A stretch of 64,000 bases of DNA from Pedobacter sp. MC2016-14 (GTDB taxonomy: Bacteria > Bacteroidota > Bacteroidia > Sphingobacteriales > Sphingobacteriaceae), in the NCBI RefSeq assembly GCF_020991475.1, contig NZ_JAJMPA010000001.1, forward strand, positions 1,054,001-1,118,000, in the 5' to 3' direction. Under the pieces are notes generated by a model. The model was not told the DNA's origin. It was given only the letters and a program-made list of their open reading frames with translations, and searched no databases. Position 1 is the stretch's first letter; every line of letters starts with the position of its first letter. This document shows, piece by piece, positions 27,826 through 38,000 of the stretch. Both the position numbers and the translations under genes were made by a program.

Positions 27826-28203
27826 CTAATCATTAGCTTCAAATAGCTCAATCTTATTGCCTTCTAGATCAAGGATGTGAACAAACTTCCCGTAATCATA
27901 GGTTTCTACATTATCCAGTACAGTTACCCCTTCTTTTTTAAGTTCTTCCACAAGAGCGTCAATGTTTTCTACTGTGTAATTGATCATAAAGTCCTTTGAA
28001 GAAGGCTCAAAATAGGTTGTGTGTTCTGCAAATGGACTCCATAGCGTATAGCCTCCTTTTGCAGTCTCCGGTTTCGGTTGCCAGTCAAACTTTGTCCCAT
28101 AGGCATTTGTATCAAAACCGAGATGCTTTTTATACCATGCTCTCATTTTTTCAGGATCCATACACTTGAAGAAAATCCCGCCAATTCCTGTTACTTTTTT
28201 CAT
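27826..28203 (-). CDS. VOC superfamily (glyoxalase/bleomycin resistance-like) protein
   Basis: The 125-residue protein has the paired beta-alpha-beta-beta-beta modules of the vicinal oxygen chelate fold: GIGGIFFKCMDPEKMRAWYKKHLGF at the start and GKFVHILDLEGNKIELFE at the end, with the terminal Glu as a likely metal ligand. Members include glyoxalases, dioxygenases and antibiotic-binding proteins. The substrate cannot be told from sequence. It has its own start and no operon partner on this strand. Confidence 0.85.
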   Translation of the reverse strand: MKKVTGIGGIFFKCMDPEKMRAWYKKHLGFDTNAYGTKFDWQPKPETAKGGYTLWSPFAEHTTYFEPSSKDFMINYTVENIDALVEELKKEGVTVLDNVETYDYGKFVHILDLEGNKIELFEAND

Positions 28204-28259
28204 CGTTTAGCAAGCTATTTATAAGGCTAAAATAATTATTTCGATTGAATATAAAGAGG

Positions 28260-29261
28260 TTAAAGGCCAAAAATAAGCTCCAGATTTTCAAAAAGCGCGC
28301 TAAAATGTTCAATAAATATCAATAAAGATAATTTGGTTGATTTAATTTTATTCGGCAGGTAGCCATAATACTTTTTAAAGGCATTAGTGAAATGCGTAGC
28401 ATATTTATAACCCATTTTTGTAGCCAGTTCAGAGATCGTGATGTTCTCTTCAATCAGCATCGTTCTGGACCGTTCCATTTTATGTTGGTTTAGGTAGCCA
28501 TAAACCGTGTTGCCAAAGGCTATTTTAAAGTCGCGCTTTAAATTAAACTCATTGGTGCCAACAAGATGTGCAAGCGCTTTCAGTGACAATTGTTCCCCGG
28601 TATGCGAAAGCAGGATTTCCCGGACTTGCTGCATTCGCTCCATTTCCTCCCTGCCTAATAATGAGGGCACTTCATTATACTGAAGTTGCTCAAATTGCGC
28701 TATTTGTAAAGCAAGGAGTTCAATTACTTTAGATTCAAGAATCAATTGTTCGCAAAAACCACCATTTGCAGAAGCACCAAGCCGCTGCAAAATAGCACTA
28801 ATCTCGGGTGTAAGGTGAAGGTTTTTGGCAGAGAGCATAAAGGAGGACTTAGCGAGTTGTTTTTCGTCTAAGGGTGTCCATATAGGATGCGCAGCGGGCA
28901 AATACCGTTGAAGAAATGAACGGTTCAAATTGATGCAAATAATTTCATCATCGGGCTCACTTAAAATCATCCGGGTAGATTTAGGCAAGATGCAACAAAG
29001 GTTGTGTTGCTGACTTTCAATTTGCCCATAATTGAAGGAACCACCCCTTTCAATAAACTTAATTTTCCCCTTTAACACGAAAATCATTTGGAAGTTAGCA
29101 AAGGACTGATCGGCGGGATAATCAAGATTTACTTCAACCATATTTCTGTCTTCAATGTTTATAGAACGACTGATTGCCATAGCTTTATGAAGAGAGAATA
29201 CATTCTCCATTTCTTCTTGAATTTCTCCCGATTGCGTTAATTGTTCTCCCGATTGCGTCAT
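28260..29261 (-). CDS. AraC family regulator, PchR-like
   Basis: The start was set at the ATG at 29261 (MTQSGEQLTQSG, 333 residues). A longer in-frame ATG at 29345 would overlap the divergent receptor gene. The C-terminal AraC/XylS domain has two helix-turn-helix motifs: LSLKALAHLVGTNEFNLKRDF and ITISELATKMGYKYATHFTNAFKKYYG. The N-terminal domain resembles PchR-type ligand-binding regions. PchR homologues activate siderophore receptor genes when bound to the ferri-siderophore, and a receptor gene is indeed divergent. A short in-frame repeat encodes TQSGEQLTQSGE at the start. Confidence 0.9.
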   Translation of the reverse strand: MTQSGEQLTQSGEIQEEMENVFSLHKAMAISRSINIEDRNMVEVNLDYPADQSFANFQMIFVLKGKIKFIERGGSFNYGQIESQQHNLCCILPKSTRMILSEPDDEIICINLNRSFLQRYLPAAHPIWTPLDEKQLAKSSFMLSAKNLHLTPEISAILQRLGASANGGFCEQLILESKVIELLALQIAQFEQLQYNEVPSLLGREEMERMQQVREILLSHTGEQLSLKALAHLVGTNEFNLKRDFKIAFGNTVYGYLNQHKMERSRTMLIEENITISELATKMGYKYATHFTNAFKKYYGYLPNKIKSTKLSLLIFIEHFSALFENLELIFGL

Positions 29262-29271
29262 TATGTGCTTA

Positions 29272-29289
29272 TATCTTTGCGCAAAGTTA
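29272..29289. promoter_or_regulatory. Overlapping divergent -7 boxes with a 12-bp palindrome
   Basis: TATCTTTG on the plus strand (29272-29279) and TAACTTTG on the minus strand (29289-29282) both match TAnnTTTG and share the palindrome CTTTGCGCAAAG at 29275-29286. The plus box points at the TonB receptor and the minus box at the AraC gene. No -33 TTTG was found at 19 bases on either side. A regulator bound to the palindrome would affect both genes. Confidence 0.45.
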
Positions 29290-29339
29290 TTGCTATTAAG
29301 ATCAATTCTAAGGCAAGATACTAAAAAGTTACAAAGTGT

Positions 29340-31796
29340 ATGCATAAAACTCTACTCTTAATTTTATTGTCCTTCATTACAATTTCCGTTAAAGCCCAAA
29401 CAGGAACCCTTTCGGGAAAGGTAACTGATGAACATGGGAAACCGGTTTCTGGTGCTAGTGTCTTGCTGAAAGAACTTAGCAGAGGTACCATGACGGATGA
29501 TAATGGGAAATACGAGCTGAAGTCGTTGCAGCCTGGTGAGTATACACTTGTGGTGAGTTCTATAGAAACCCAGCAAAAAAATGTAAAGGTCAAAATAGAA
29601 AGAGTTGCCAGAGTAATGAACATTAGTGTAAAAAATTCTGATGATAAAGCGCTGGATCAGGTAACTATAGCAGGTAAAACAGTCAAAAAGCAAATGGAAA
29701 CTTCCGGCTTTGCGGTCGCTGTTATAGAAACAAAAGAGGCCTCATTAAGGAATCTAACGACCAACGAATTACTGGATAGAACGGTAGGCGTGCGTGTGAG
29801 ACAGAATGGCGGGGTAGGGTCGAACGTAGACTATAATTTAAATGGGATGTCTGGTAGTACTGTAGGCATCTTTATCGATGGGATAGAAGCCTCAACTTAT
29901 GGTTCATCTTTTAACCTCAATAACATCCCTCCGGCGATGATTGAGCGAATTGAAGTTTATAAAGGCGTATTGCCATCCCATTTAAGCGGAGATTACGTCG
30001 GAGGAGCTATCAACGTAGTTTTAAAAAAAGATGCCTCCCACAATAACGTGACAGTGGCCATGTCTTATGGGTCTTTTAATACCTATAATGCCGATGCCAG
30101 TCTAATTATGAGGGATAAAAAAACCGGGTTATCATTTAGAGGATCGGGATTCTATACCTATTCTGACAACAGCTATGAAATGTGGGGCAAATTTTCCAAG
30201 TATACGGATAGGAATGGGAAATTAATCCGGGATTTTAAAGCAAGAAGATTTAATGATACTTTTAAATCCATCGGAGGGCGTTTCGAGTTAGGATTTACCG
30301 ATGTAAAATGGGCAGACCAGTTTTTTATAGGTTATAATGTCTCAGATGCCTATAAGGAAATACCGCATGGTACCACAACTGCATTGCCTTATGTAGGACG
30401 TTTTACAGAATACCAGGCTCAAGTAGTGGGCTTAAACTACAGCAAAAAAAACCTATTTGTTGATGGTTTAGCTTTAAATATTAATGCCGTAAGGAGTAAC
30501 CGTGATACTTATGTGCAGGATACAGTCACCACTCAATATAATTGGGATGGTAATCCTATAATTCTACATACCGATTATATGATTGAAAATGGTAATCCTC
30601 CAATTGTTCTAAAGTATCCCAGGAATGCTGCTCAACAAGGAGCTCCAGAAATAACCCAAGTGAACAGAAAAATAACAAACTCGCGCGCAAATTTATCCTA
30701 TACCATTGTTTCAGGTCATAGAGTTTCTCTGGATCATAAATTTGAAATGTTGGATAGAGATGATACAAACCTGTTATTACCAGTAAATAAAGATTTTATG
30801 ATTTTATCGCAGATCATAAAAAATATTGTGACTGCCAATTACGAATCACAAATTTTTGGAGATAAACTGCGTAGTAACGCCTTCATAAAGTATACAGCAA
30901 ATACCACCAATCAAATTGATCCAGAGCCTGTTATTAAGACAGATGGTTCTTATACCATTAATCCAGTAACAAATCGAACTTTTAATGATAATATTGGTTA
31001 CGGAGCTACCATATCTTACAATATAAAACCGAAACTTTTTCTGATTGCCTCTATGAATAACGGATACGTTATGCCTACAGAAGAGCAAATGTTCGGAAGC
31101 CCAGAGTCCAATACTTTGCGCAATTTAAGCCTGAAGCCTGAACATAGTATCAATTATAATATTGGTTTCAGATGGGGAAGCTTGGAGTTTAATAAACATA
31201 AGCTCTCATTTTATAGTAACATATTTTGGCGAAATAGATACGATAGAATTACCCGGCAAACAGTTGATAGTATTCAGACAGACAGCGATTTAGATATAAG
31301 AGCAACTGCCTTTGTTAATATTGATGAGCAGTCCAGGGGGCTAGAAGCAGAGGTTATCTATGTATTTAACAACAAGTTGAACGCCGTATTTAACTTTTCG
31401 AAGTTTAATGCACTATATAAGCGCAAATATGATGGGAATGGCAAACCTGATGAACGGCATAATTTACAAATACCCAACGAGCCTTTTTTTACCATCAATG
31501 CCAATTTACAGTATCGTTTTGATAATATCTTGCAAAAGAAATCTATCACTAACCTTTATTATAGTGGCGGATATGTTGGTGCGTATGATATTGCCTGGCA
31601 TCCTTCCGAAGGAAGCCTTACGCCAGCTCAATTTGCGCATGATTTGGGAGTTAGCCATCGTTTTCCGTCGGGCAGGTTAATCGCCAGTCTTGATGCAAAG
31701 AATGTATTCAACTCAGCCCTGTACGATAATTTTGGTGTGCAAAAACCTGGAAGAGGAGTTTATTTTAAACTGAATTATACCATAGGCAAATTTTAA
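29340..31796 (+). CDS. TonB-dependent receptor, siderophore-type
   Basis: The 818-residue protein has a signal peptide, a carboxypeptidase-like regulatory domain (about 22-100, GKVTDEHGKPVSGASVLLKE), a plug domain with TTNELLDRTVGVRVRQNGGVG, VGIFIDGIE and IERIEVYKGVLPSHLSGD, and a barrel ending in an aromatic residue (TIGKF). It is much shorter than SusC proteins, has no SusD partner and is like FecA/CirA-type receptors. The divergent PchR-like regulator suggests a ferri-siderophore as ligand. The lipoprotein gene starts 36 bases downstream and is probably cotranscribed. Confidence 0.93.
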   Translation: MHKTLLLILLSFITISVKAQTGTLSGKVTDEHGKPVSGASVLLKELSRGTMTDDNGKYELKSLQPGEYTLVVSSIETQQKNVKVKIERVARVMNISVKNSDDKALDQVTIAGKTVKKQMETSGFAVAVIETKEASLRNLTTNELLDRTVGVRVRQNGGVGSNVDYNLNGMSGSTVGIFIDGIEASTYGSSFNLNNIPPAMIERIEVYKGVLPSHLSGDYVGGAINVVLKKDASHNNVTVAMSYGSFNTYNADASLIMRDKKTGLSFRGSGFYTYSDNSYEMWGKFSKYTDRNGKLIRDFKARRFNDTFKSIGGRFELGFTDVKWADQFFIGYNVSDAYKEIPHGTTTALPYVGRFTEYQAQVVGLNYSKKNLFVDGLALNINAVRSNRDTYVQDTVTTQYNWDGNPIILHTDYMIENGNPPIVLKYPRNAAQQGAPEITQVNRKITNSRANLSYTIVSGHRVSLDHKFEMLDRDDTNLLLPVNKDFMILSQIIKNIVTANYESQIFGDKLRSNAFIKYTANTTNQIDPEPVIKTDGSYTINPVTNRTFNDNIGYGATISYNIKPKLFLIASMNNGYVMPTEEQMFGSPESNTLRNLSLKPEHSINYNIGFRWGSLEFNKHKLSFYSNIFWRNRYDRITRQTVDSIQTDSDLDIRATAFVNIDEQSRGLEAEVIYVFNNKLNAVFNFSKFNALYKRKYDGNGKPDERHNLQIPNEPFFTINANLQYRFDNILQKKSITNLYYSGGYVGAYDIAWHPSEGSLTPAQFAHDLGVSHRFPSGRLIASLDAKNVFNSALYDNFGVQKPGRGVYFKLNYTIGKF

Positions 31797-31832
31797 ATAG
31801 CAAATAATTAATAACCAATAAGAATATAAAAT

Positions 31833-33194
31833 ATGAAAAAAGGACAATTGTTAAGAGCTGCAGTTTTTGCTGCGGTGATTGCATCCATTACACTAGGGGG
31901 CTGTAGCAAAGATAATGAGCCAACAACAGAAGAACCTCAGAACGATACACGATGGATCACCCTTACTGCAGCATTAAAACAAACAGCTGATGGCGATGGT
32001 AATGGTGGAACGTTAGCCTATGCTATTAGTCATGATCAGGCCATTAACCCAGCATATGAGTTAGATATTTTTCCGGTTGGCAAGGGATTGAAACTTGAAT
32101 CTCCCCGTACATCTCGTGTACAAGCATCAGCAGATGGAAAATATTTATATGACATCCAATATACAGGTGCTGATGGGGGTATTTTTCAAAAGTTCAGAGT
32201 TGATGGAGAAGGCAAATATGTTAGGGTAGGTAATGAAGTGAACACCGCCATTATTTTAGGTACGTCACCTCGTTGGGTTAAATCTGCAGAAGGTGTGGGT
32301 ATTGGTGTAAGTATTGCCACAGAGACGGCATACACCGGAACATTTCCGGCAGTAACTTTTGGGTCTATTAAATCTACTGCAGCTGTAGCATCCCTTAATC
32401 TTGATAATCCAAGTATTTTAAACACAGCTTCATTTGATGTTCCTTTTACCCCAGAGCAACTGGCGCAAGGTTATTCAATCACGCGTATCGATGTGCCGAT
32501 CATTAACCAGGCGAAGAACAAAGTATACATTGGTGGAAGTATCTCAAAAGTCAATCCAGCAGGTACGCCTACTCAAAATACTACTTCTGGAGTTGTATCA
32601 TGGCCCAGTGATGCTGCGAATATTGCAGGTACTGTTACTATAGTACTTGACTATCCAACATTAAAAAACCCAAAAGTAATCTGGTCTACTCAAAGTAAAT
32701 ACGGTAATAACGGATACAGGACTATGGTTCAACATATTGGCGATGATGGCCATGTATACCAGGCTACTGGTGTAAATACTACTGGTTATCCGCACATTCT
32801 TCGTATTGATAAAAACACGAATGATTATGACAATACCTACTTGTTCAACTTATCTCAGGCTTTGGGTGTAAATGGCATTGCGGGGATTAAGGCATGGAGA
32901 TACCTTGGAAACAACAAAGGTTTTGTGATGTATGACATTGATAAAACAGGAGGATACCTCGCTCTAATTGATTTGAATACTAAAACAGCAACTAAAATCC
33001 CAACGGAATATGAAGCAAGACTGAATTTTGACCAGCACCAAAGCATTGCTGTTCAGGGAGATTTCGTGTATGTTCCTTTAACTCCGGTAAGTGAAGCAGG
33101 AAATGTATTTGTGTACAACTGGAAAACTGGTGTACTTACCAAAGGTGCTAAATTAGCAAACGGCACAGGACATCGTTTTATCGGAGCTTACTAA
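31833..33194 (+). CDS. Surface lipoprotein, possible beta-propeller, next to siderophore receptor
   Basis: The 453-residue protein carries a lipobox (LGGC, Cys24) and is predicted to be an outer-membrane or surface lipoprotein. The mature part is beta-rich with recurring short blades (for example GKYLYDIQYTGADGG, HVYQATGVN, DFVYVPLTPVSEAGNVFVYNWKTG), consistent with a propeller. The position directly after a siderophore-type TonB receptor recalls the XusA/XusB pair of Bacteroides, in which the lipoprotein binds the siderophore. Assignment to DUF4374 is plausible from memory but not verified. No inner-membrane reductase gene is beside it. A strong terminator ends the unit. Confidence 0.8.
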   Translation: MKKGQLLRAAVFAAVIASITLGGCSKDNEPTTEEPQNDTRWITLTAALKQTADGDGNGGTLAYAISHDQAINPAYELDIFPVGKGLKLESPRTSRVQASADGKYLYDIQYTGADGGIFQKFRVDGEGKYVRVGNEVNTAIILGTSPRWVKSAEGVGIGVSIATETAYTGTFPAVTFGSIKSTAAVASLNLDNPSILNTASFDVPFTPEQLAQGYSITRIDVPIINQAKNKVYIGGSISKVNPAGTPTQNTTSGVVSWPSDAANIAGTVTIVLDYPTLKNPKVIWSTQSKYGNNGYRTMVQHIGDDGHVYQATGVNTTGYPHILRIDKNTNDYDNTYLFNLSQALGVNGIAGIKAWRYLGNNKGFVMYDIDKTGGYLALIDLNTKTATKIPTEYEARLNFDQHQSIAVQGDFVYVPLTPVSEAGNVFVYNWKTGVLTKGAKLANGTGHRFIGAY

Positions 33195-33216
33195 TCACTT
33201 TAAATAACTCTCCATT

Positions 33217-33251
33217 AAAGAGGTGCAGGTTATAAACCCGCACCTCTTTTT
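33217..33251 (+). terminator. Terminator after the siderophore lipoprotein gene
   Basis: Stem AAAGAGGTGC / GCACCTCTTT with an inner GGTT/AACC extension and a trailing T-run. It lies 22 bases after the stop. Confidence 0.85.
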
Positions 33252-33298
33252 GATTAAACAAATGGCTGTTTTGCCCACTAGGCGGCTATTGTTGTTTA

Positions 33299-33718
33299 TT
33301 AATTTTTAGGATTGTAATTCAGCATCCAGCACACACCATACTTGTCTTTAAAAGAAGCAAAGTAGTCTCCCCAAAACATATCGTCTAAAGGCATTTCCAC
33401 CTTTCCTCCAGCAGAAAGCGCATTAAAAATGCGCGCAGTTTCTTCTCTGCTGTCTGGCGCCACAGAAATATAATTGTTGTTACCTACATTCAGCACGTGT
33501 CCCATAGATTTTACACAGTCAGACGCCATAAGGTGCTGTCCATCCCCTATAGTTAAAGAAACATGCATAGCCATGTTTTTCTCTTCATCAGTGAGATTTT
33601 CTGTACCCGGAGCTTCATTCATCTTCATGAGGTACAACTCACCGCCAAAAACCGACTGATAAAACCGGAAAGCTTCTTCTGCATTTCCATCAAAATTTAA
33701 ATAGGGATTTACTTTCAT
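33299..33718 (-). CDS. PhnB-like VOC protein
   Basis: The 139-residue protein starts MKVNPYLNFDGNAEEAFRFYQ and includes VFGGELYLMKMNEAPG and DMFWGDYFASFKDKYGVCWMLN, the pattern of PhnB/3-demethylubiquinone-9 3-methyltransferase-like VOC proteins. These are small dimeric proteins whose activity is usually unproven. Monocistronic on the minus strand; neighbours give no clue. Confidence 0.88.
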   Translation of the reverse strand: MKVNPYLNFDGNAEEAFRFYQSVFGGELYLMKMNEAPGTENLTDEEKNMAMHVSLTIGDGQHLMASDCVKSMGHVLNVGNNNYISVAPDSREETARIFNALSAGGKVEMPLDDMFWGDYFASFKDKYGVCWMLNYNPKN

Positions 33719-33886
33719 AGCTAATATTTTTTGTATTGGTAATCAATTAATTATTGTAAAAGTACACAACGCTGTTAAAAATTAGAAAGGTGCAATACGA
33801 CAAAACCTAAGGGTACTTGCGACAAAATGGTAATTTCAAGTTGCAAATTGATTTACCCGGCAACAGTATTAGCATTCGCTAGCCTG

Positions 33887-34690
33887 CTATAATGTCTCTA
33901 TAATCGTAACAGTTAATCCAGTTGCTTTTGCAATATTATCTGCAGATAAGCCCATAGTTTTCAGGTTACGGGCAATGCCACGTACCGCCTGCTCAGAAAC
34001 ATCAGCTGCTTTTTTCTCCAGTTCTGCCGGCACTATGAGTTCAAGGCCATTTGCAGGCTCAATTCTCCCCAAATATAAACTGGTGGATACATCTTTGCGG
34101 TCATCTGCATTAAAAGCAATATACAATTCCATTACCCTCGCCATATGGTACTCCTTTAAAGGCAGAATGTCAAATCCCTTTGACTTTTTTGCGCCGCTTG
34201 TCTCAAAGACAGCTTTTTTTTCTTCCGGGAAATAAGCCATCATCATGACCTGATCTCTATGTCTCGGCCAGGAGGCTTCATTTTTAGCATCCCATGAGAA
34301 CCTAAGCCCTTCTTTTACCATTTCTACTTTCGCATTTTCTGGCTTCGGCAATTTGCCATAACTTAAAAGTAGCTTGGCAAAGTTTACGGTTACATCGGGG
34401 ATATAGCCTGTAAGTGCATCTGGTTTGTTGTATTTGATAAAAAGATTTTGTGGATAACATGGCGTTCCTTCGGATATAGGTCCAAAACCTACATTTATAA
34501 ATGAACTAACTGCAGCATACAATTCGTTAACTACCGACATTTGTAACAAGTTGTTATTTTGCTCTTCAGTAAAAGGCTTGTAGTTTCTGCCAATTACTCT
34601 TGTTACATTTTGCCCCCTCAGCATATAGCTGATTACATTGCCTGCCTTCCCTGTATGAGGACCATTAATTCCTTCAGTTATCTTTCCCAT
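33887..34690 (-). CDS. DUF6266-like protein with a helix-turn-helix-like tail
   Basis: The 267-residue soluble protein begins MGKITEGINGPHTGKAGNVIS, the start I associate with the DUF6266 family of Bacteroidota proteins of unknown function. The last 40 residues (ARNLKTMGLSADNIAKATGLTVTIIETL) look like the short tail with LSADNIAKATGL found at the end of Rpn-type PD-(D/E)XK proteins, which may form a small helical hairpin. Function is unknown. It stands alone, before a 371-base gene-free stretch. Confidence 0.65.
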   Translation of the reverse strand: MGKITEGINGPHTGKAGNVISYMLRGQNVTRVIGRNYKPFTEEQNNNLLQMSVVNELYAAVSSFINVGFGPISEGTPCYPQNLFIKYNKPDALTGYIPDVTVNFAKLLLSYGKLPKPENAKVEMVKEGLRFSWDAKNEASWPRHRDQVMMMAYFPEEKKAVFETSGAKKSKGFDILPLKEYHMARVMELYIAFNADDRKDVSTSLYLGRIEPANGLELIVPAELEKKAADVSEQAVRGIARNLKTMGLSADNIAKATGLTVTIIETL

Positions 34691-35061
34691 AAACGTTAAT
34701 TTTAATTTAAATGGTTATCGCTTACCTGTAAAGTTAAATGGAATTTTTACCACATGCAAGGGGTTGCACCTTTTAGTATCTGTAGTACCGCTGTTCGGGA
34801 TGAGCTTATAATTGCTAAGCTATTTTTCCGCAAATTTAAGATAGTTATTTCGCTTAAATACTAAATCGACCCCCTGTCAACCCCCCATCAACCCCCCGAA
34901 AACTCCCCGTCAATTATAACGACGAGACGAACGCAGCCTATAGGTAAGCTGAAACCAGTTATGCAACGCTAGGATATTAGTTTTTTATGAGGATGCTAAG
35001 CGATGGTGCAAAATTACTATATATTTGTTAGTCTCGTCATTTCATTTGAAGCCGACAGGAA
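34691..35061. other. Gene-free region with C-rich repeats and inverted motif
   Basis: This 371-base region divides the DUF6266-like gene from the hybrid kinase. It holds two direct copies of TCAACCCCCC and related C-runs at about 34868-34908. An inverted pair with the core GACGAGAC / GTCTCGTC lies at 34919-34932 and 35027-35040 (12 of 14 positions match). A -7-like TATATTTG is at 35020-35027. No gene is visible. Confidence 0.6.
35020..35027 (+). promoter_or_regulatory. Possible -7 box of the hybrid kinase gene
   Basis: TATATTTG is a full TAnnTTTG match 35 bases before the kinase ATG. The right-hand inverted motif (35027-35040) begins at its last base and would cover the predicted start site, suggesting repression. 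No -33 TTTG at 19 bases. Confidence 0.4.
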
Positions 35062-38000
35062 ATGCAATCACTATTTATGACTACTGAAAGTACAGAACAG
35101 TTCCTCTCTGGTGGAGGAGAAATGGGTAAGCTCATCCGCTCAATGGATTGGTCTAAAACTGCCCTTGGTCCAATATCATCCTGGCCACAGAGCTTACGTA
35201 CCTCTGTCAGTTTGTGCTTATCCTCTACTTTTCCAATCCTGATTGCCTGGGGACCTGAAACTATTCAGATCTATAATGACAGTTACAGGCCAATATGCGG
35301 GGCAATGCATCCAGAATCGATGGGCGCAAACTTCAGGATATGCTGGGAGTCTGCCCTGGAAGTAGTGGGAGATAAATTTACCCGTGGACAACAAGGCGAA
35401 GGAACCTACATTACCGACCAGCAGATGTTCTTGTTCAGATATGGTTACCTGGAAGAAGCATTTATGACATTCTCCTTTGCACCCATTCGTGACGAGTCAG
35501 GAGGTGTGGGCGGAATTTTTCACCCGATAACCGAAACTACGGATAAAATGCTTAGCGCCAGACGTACGCTCTCCTTACGGGAACTCGCTGCGGCAATAGG
35601 TAAAGCAAAAACAATAGAAGAAATTGGAAATCAAACTACAGAAAAATATGCTGATTATGTAAATGATTTGCCTTTTCTTCTGTTATATAAATATCATGCT
35701 GCGGAAAATAAGGCGGTTTTAGTAAATTCAGCAGGCCTGGATGAAGCCGTCCAGCTAGCTCAGCCAGAGGTTGACTTAAATGTAGATAACCCAGTACGCT
35801 GGCCATTGGCAAAATGTATGGAAGGTCCAGGGCTGCAGGTGGTAGACGATTTGCCGGATCGTTTTGGAGATTTCGCCTGCAAGCCATATCCGGAGGCTCC
35901 GCATAGCGCTGTTTTACAGGCAATCTATTTGTCCGGTCAGCAAGAGCCTTTTGGTTTTCTTGTAGCTGGTGTAAGTTCCAGACGTGCGCTTGATGAAGCT
36001 TATTTCGGCTTCTATAATTTACTGGGCAATACTTTCAATACCGCGATATCTAACGTTTATGCCTATGAGCAAGAGCAAAAGCGTGCAGAAGCATTAGCAG
36101 AAATAGACCGTTCAAAAACAGCCTTTTTTAGCAATGTCAGTCATGAGTTCCGTACACCCTTAACATTGATGCTTGGTCCTTTAGAAGATCTTTTACAAAA
36201 AGAGCTGGATGCTGAAATCCAGGCACCTGTAGAAGCCACGCACCGTAATGCACTCCGGTTACTTAAGTTAGTAAATAACCTGTTAGATTACAGTCGGGTA
36301 GAGGCTGGTCGTGCTAAAGCAGCATACCAGCTGATAGATCTTTGTGAATATACCGCCGACCTCGCCAGCAGCTTTCGGTCAATTATTGAGACTGCCGGAA
36401 TGACTTTAGAAGTAAATACAAAACCTTTTTGCACCCCAGTTTATGCCGATCCTCAGATGTGGGAAAAAATTGTGCTTAACTTGCTCTCCAATGCATTTAA
36501 GTACACGCTTGAGGGTACAATAAAAGTCAGCTTAGCACAGCAGGACCAATGGGCCGTTTTAGAAGTTTCCGATACTGGTGTGGGCATTCCAGAGAAGGAG
36601 TTGCCCTTTATGTTTCAGCGCTTTCACCGGGTTGAAAATACTGCCGGAAGAACGCATGAGGGAACCGGGATAGGCTTGTCGCTGGTTCATGAGCTTGTCC
36701 AACTTCATGGCGGAGAAATTTTGGTGTCGAGTACAATCGAAAAAGGAAGTACTTTCACTGTCAAAATTCCTACAGGTAAAGTCCACCTGCCTGCAGATCA
36801 TGTGTTTTCTGAAGCCAAGCCGATCGGCTCGGCCGGACTTAAAGATGCCTTTTTACTGGAAGCCGCATCCTTTCTTGAGGGCGACCGTCAAGAAGGAACG
36901 CAGGTAAAAATGATGGCTGATGAGGCTGGCTTTTATGCTGAGCATTCACCCGTAATAGGCCAAAGTACAAAGGTTTTGATTGTAGATGACAATTCCGATA
37001 TGCGGGCTTACCTGAGCCGTCTGTTGAGTCCATATTTTACAATTGATATGGCCACAAACGGGTCTCATGCCCTTCAGAAGATCCAGGATTTCGATCCCGA
37101 TTTAGTTCTGAGCGATGTAATGATGCCTGTGATGGATGGTAAAGAAATGATTCAGCACATTCGCCGCTCGCGTAGTAAAAGCCGTTTACCTGTTATTTTC
37201 CTTTCCGCAAGAGCAGGGGAGGAAGCACGAATTGACGGATTGGAAGCGGGTGCAGATGATTATTTGGTTAAGCCATTTTCAGCCGCAGAACTGCTCACTA
37301 AAATCAAAGCACAAATAAAAATAAGTAGCACCCGAAGTCATGCGGAACAGCAACTCCGTAAATTTTTTAGTGAAGCCCCCGTTGCCATTGCATTGTATCG
37401 CGGTCCGGATCATTTTATTGAAATGGCAAATGAAAAGATGCTGCAATATTGGGGAAGGGCGGAAGAACAAACCATTGGTAAAAGCCTCGTAGAAGCTATT
37501 CCCGAGATGAAAGAACAGGGCTTTTTGGCCATAATGGATAAAATTTATCAAACGGGAGAAAGGTTTGTTTCTGCGGAAATTCCGGTGCAGGTAAACAGGA
37601 ATGGTATATCCGAAACCAGTTATATTAACCTCACAATAGAGGCTTTACTGGATGAAGACAACCGCATAACCGGGATGACCAGCGTTGCGGCCGATATCAC
37701 TGAACAAGTAAATGCTCGTTTTGAGCTTCAGAAAGCCAAAGATACGCTTGAACTGGCTATGGACGCTTCAGGAATGGGGATCTGGCAAAGGGACCTTAAA
37801 ACAGCAGCGCTCAAACTCTCCAAGCGGGCCAGGTCTATTCATGGTATTCCCCTTGACCTGGAAATCTCCTACTTAAATAGTGCAGATACCATTATCCCGG
37901 AACATAGAAGCCGGGTACTCGATGTAATCGAAGCAGCTATCAGGAATAGAGCAGTTTTTAATGAAGATTACCAAATTATACCCATGGATGGCGGCAAACC

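Noticed and set aside
34868..34908. C-rich repeats considered as a CRISPR or satellite remnant
   Set aside because: Only two short copies with no spacers of constant length and no cas gene; reported as simple repeats only.
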